Of a DNA stretch of 64,000 nt, positions 63,418-64,000 are shown one piece after another. The DNA is taken from assembly GCA_022829145.1 (NCBI GenBank), contig CM040747.1, forward strand, positions 38,580,052-38,644,051, written 5' to 3'. Below the pieces are notes generated by a model. The model saw only the letters and a list, made by a program, of their open reading frames with translations. It was not told where the DNA came from and searched no databases. The position numbers and the translations under genes were made by a program. The DNA comes from Albula goreensis (Eukaryota > Chordata > Actinopteri > Albuliformes > Albulidae). Position 1 is the stretch's first letter. Each line of letters starts with the position of its first letter.

Positions 63418-63658
63418 TCTTCTGCTCATCTCTCTCCAGTGAGTCTGTGGGATCCTTCTGCTTCATTTTCCTCAGGATGTGGAGTGTGATCTTCAGAGAT
63501 CTCTCACTGCCACAGGTCTCCAGCATCTTCTCAACTACATGCAGGGCCTCAAGGTCCTCCTGTTGTCTCACAGTGCATTCTGGGTAATACTGACTCAGAT
63601 GGCTCTGAAATTGTTTCAACTCCTCCTTCTTCAACTTCATCAGAGTGCATTGGAGAGA
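63418..63658 (-). CDS. Locus B PYD (pyrin domain) exon
   Basis: The acceptor TTTATTTCAG gives the exon start; the donor is GTAAGA in phase 1. From the ATG at 63640 it encodes 74 residues with the pyrin-domain pattern of fish NLRs: MKLKKEELKQFQSHLSQYYP, VVEKMLETCGSE and SLKITLHILRKMKQ. PYDs recruit adaptors such as ASC through homotypic contacts. The frame is also open upstream through the repeat array, but the ATG is the first that precedes the domain sensibly. An upstream exon cannot be excluded. Confidence 0.85.
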
Positions 63659-63925
63659 CTGAAATAAACACATGAAGAGGTGTGCTGTATCAGAGAGACT
63701 GAAATAAACACATGAAGAGGTGTGCTGCATCAGAGAGGCTGAAATAAACACATGAAGAGATGTGTTGTATCAGAGAGACTGAAATAAACACATGAAGAGA
63801 TGTGTTGTATCAGAGAGACTGAAATAAACACATGAAGAGGTGTGCTGTATCAGAGTGACTGAAATAAACACATGAAGAGGTGTGCTGTATCACAGTGACT
63901 GAAATAAGCACATAAAGAGAAACTG
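63659..63925 (-). repeat. 40-bp tandem array duplicating the PYD-exon splice acceptor
   Basis: Six full copies and one partial copy of a 40-bp unit starting at 63661. On the gene strand each unit ends in TGTGTTTATTTCAG followed by TCTCT or TCACT, so each copy repeats the acceptor and first exon bases. The copy nearest the exon supplies the acceptor used in the gene model. Forty is not a multiple of three, so choice of acceptor would change the upstream frame, but the ATG at 63640 lies after all of them. Confidence 0.88.
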
Positions 63926-64000
63926 AGCTCTCCATGTCCGCTGCAGATTCTCAGGTTCCCAAATGCTCGCCATTTTTCAGTCCCAGGAATTTTTTATGTC

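Overview
This looks like a nuclear window from a teleost fish. It holds intron-split, minus-strand NLR genes of the fish FISNA-NACHT-LRR-B30.2 type, mixed with CA microsatellites, Tc1/mariner, hAT, LINE, tRNA-derived SINE and Ty3/gypsy chromovirus sequences. There are no bacterial-style operons. A 500-bp run of N (35772-36271) is an assembly gap.

Two tandem paralogous loci fill the window, both read right to left. Locus B (37303-63658) is complete at exon level: PYD, FISNA-NACHT, three LRR exons, a 47-bp linker exon and B30.2. All junctions stay in frame and give about 1057 residues from the first ATG of the PYD exon. Locus A (1-34251) has the same FISNA-NACHT and LRR exons, but its 5' part is different. 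In place of a PYD it has a signal-peptide exon, an Ig V-set exon, an Ig C-type exon and a transmembrane exon of butyrophilin type. Every junction between them is phase 1, and the last leads in frame into the FISNA-NACHT exon. Read directly, locus A encodes a type I membrane protein with a butyrophilin-like ectodomain and a cytosolic FISNA-NACHT-LRR body. Its B30.2 end is decayed by frameshifts. This chimera is the main discovery candidate.

The loci are collinear through their introns: about 1-7000 with 37440-47400, 7060-13920 with 47590-52560, 14460-15480 with 52565-53670, 17420-19570 with 56450-57820, and 25530-31916 with 57820-62634. Shared insertions, such as a LINE with a coiled-coil/SGNH ORF1 and a TP-rich minisatellite, predate the duplication. 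Others are private. Locus A has a chromovirus (19600-25052, 5-bp target duplication, 566-bp LTRs) and a 753-bp inverted-repeat element (17619-18371). Locus B has a hAT remnant, Tc1 elements, a SINE and a second copy of a Tc1-LINE block.

A recurring oddity is that tandem repeats sit on splice sites. The LRR2 acceptor, the LRR3 donor and the PYD-exon acceptor each lie at the edge of an array whose unit carries another copy of that splice signal. The first two arrays occur in both paralogues.

All exon boundaries were inferred by eye from GT/AG signals, phase and paralogue comparison. No transcript evidence was available.
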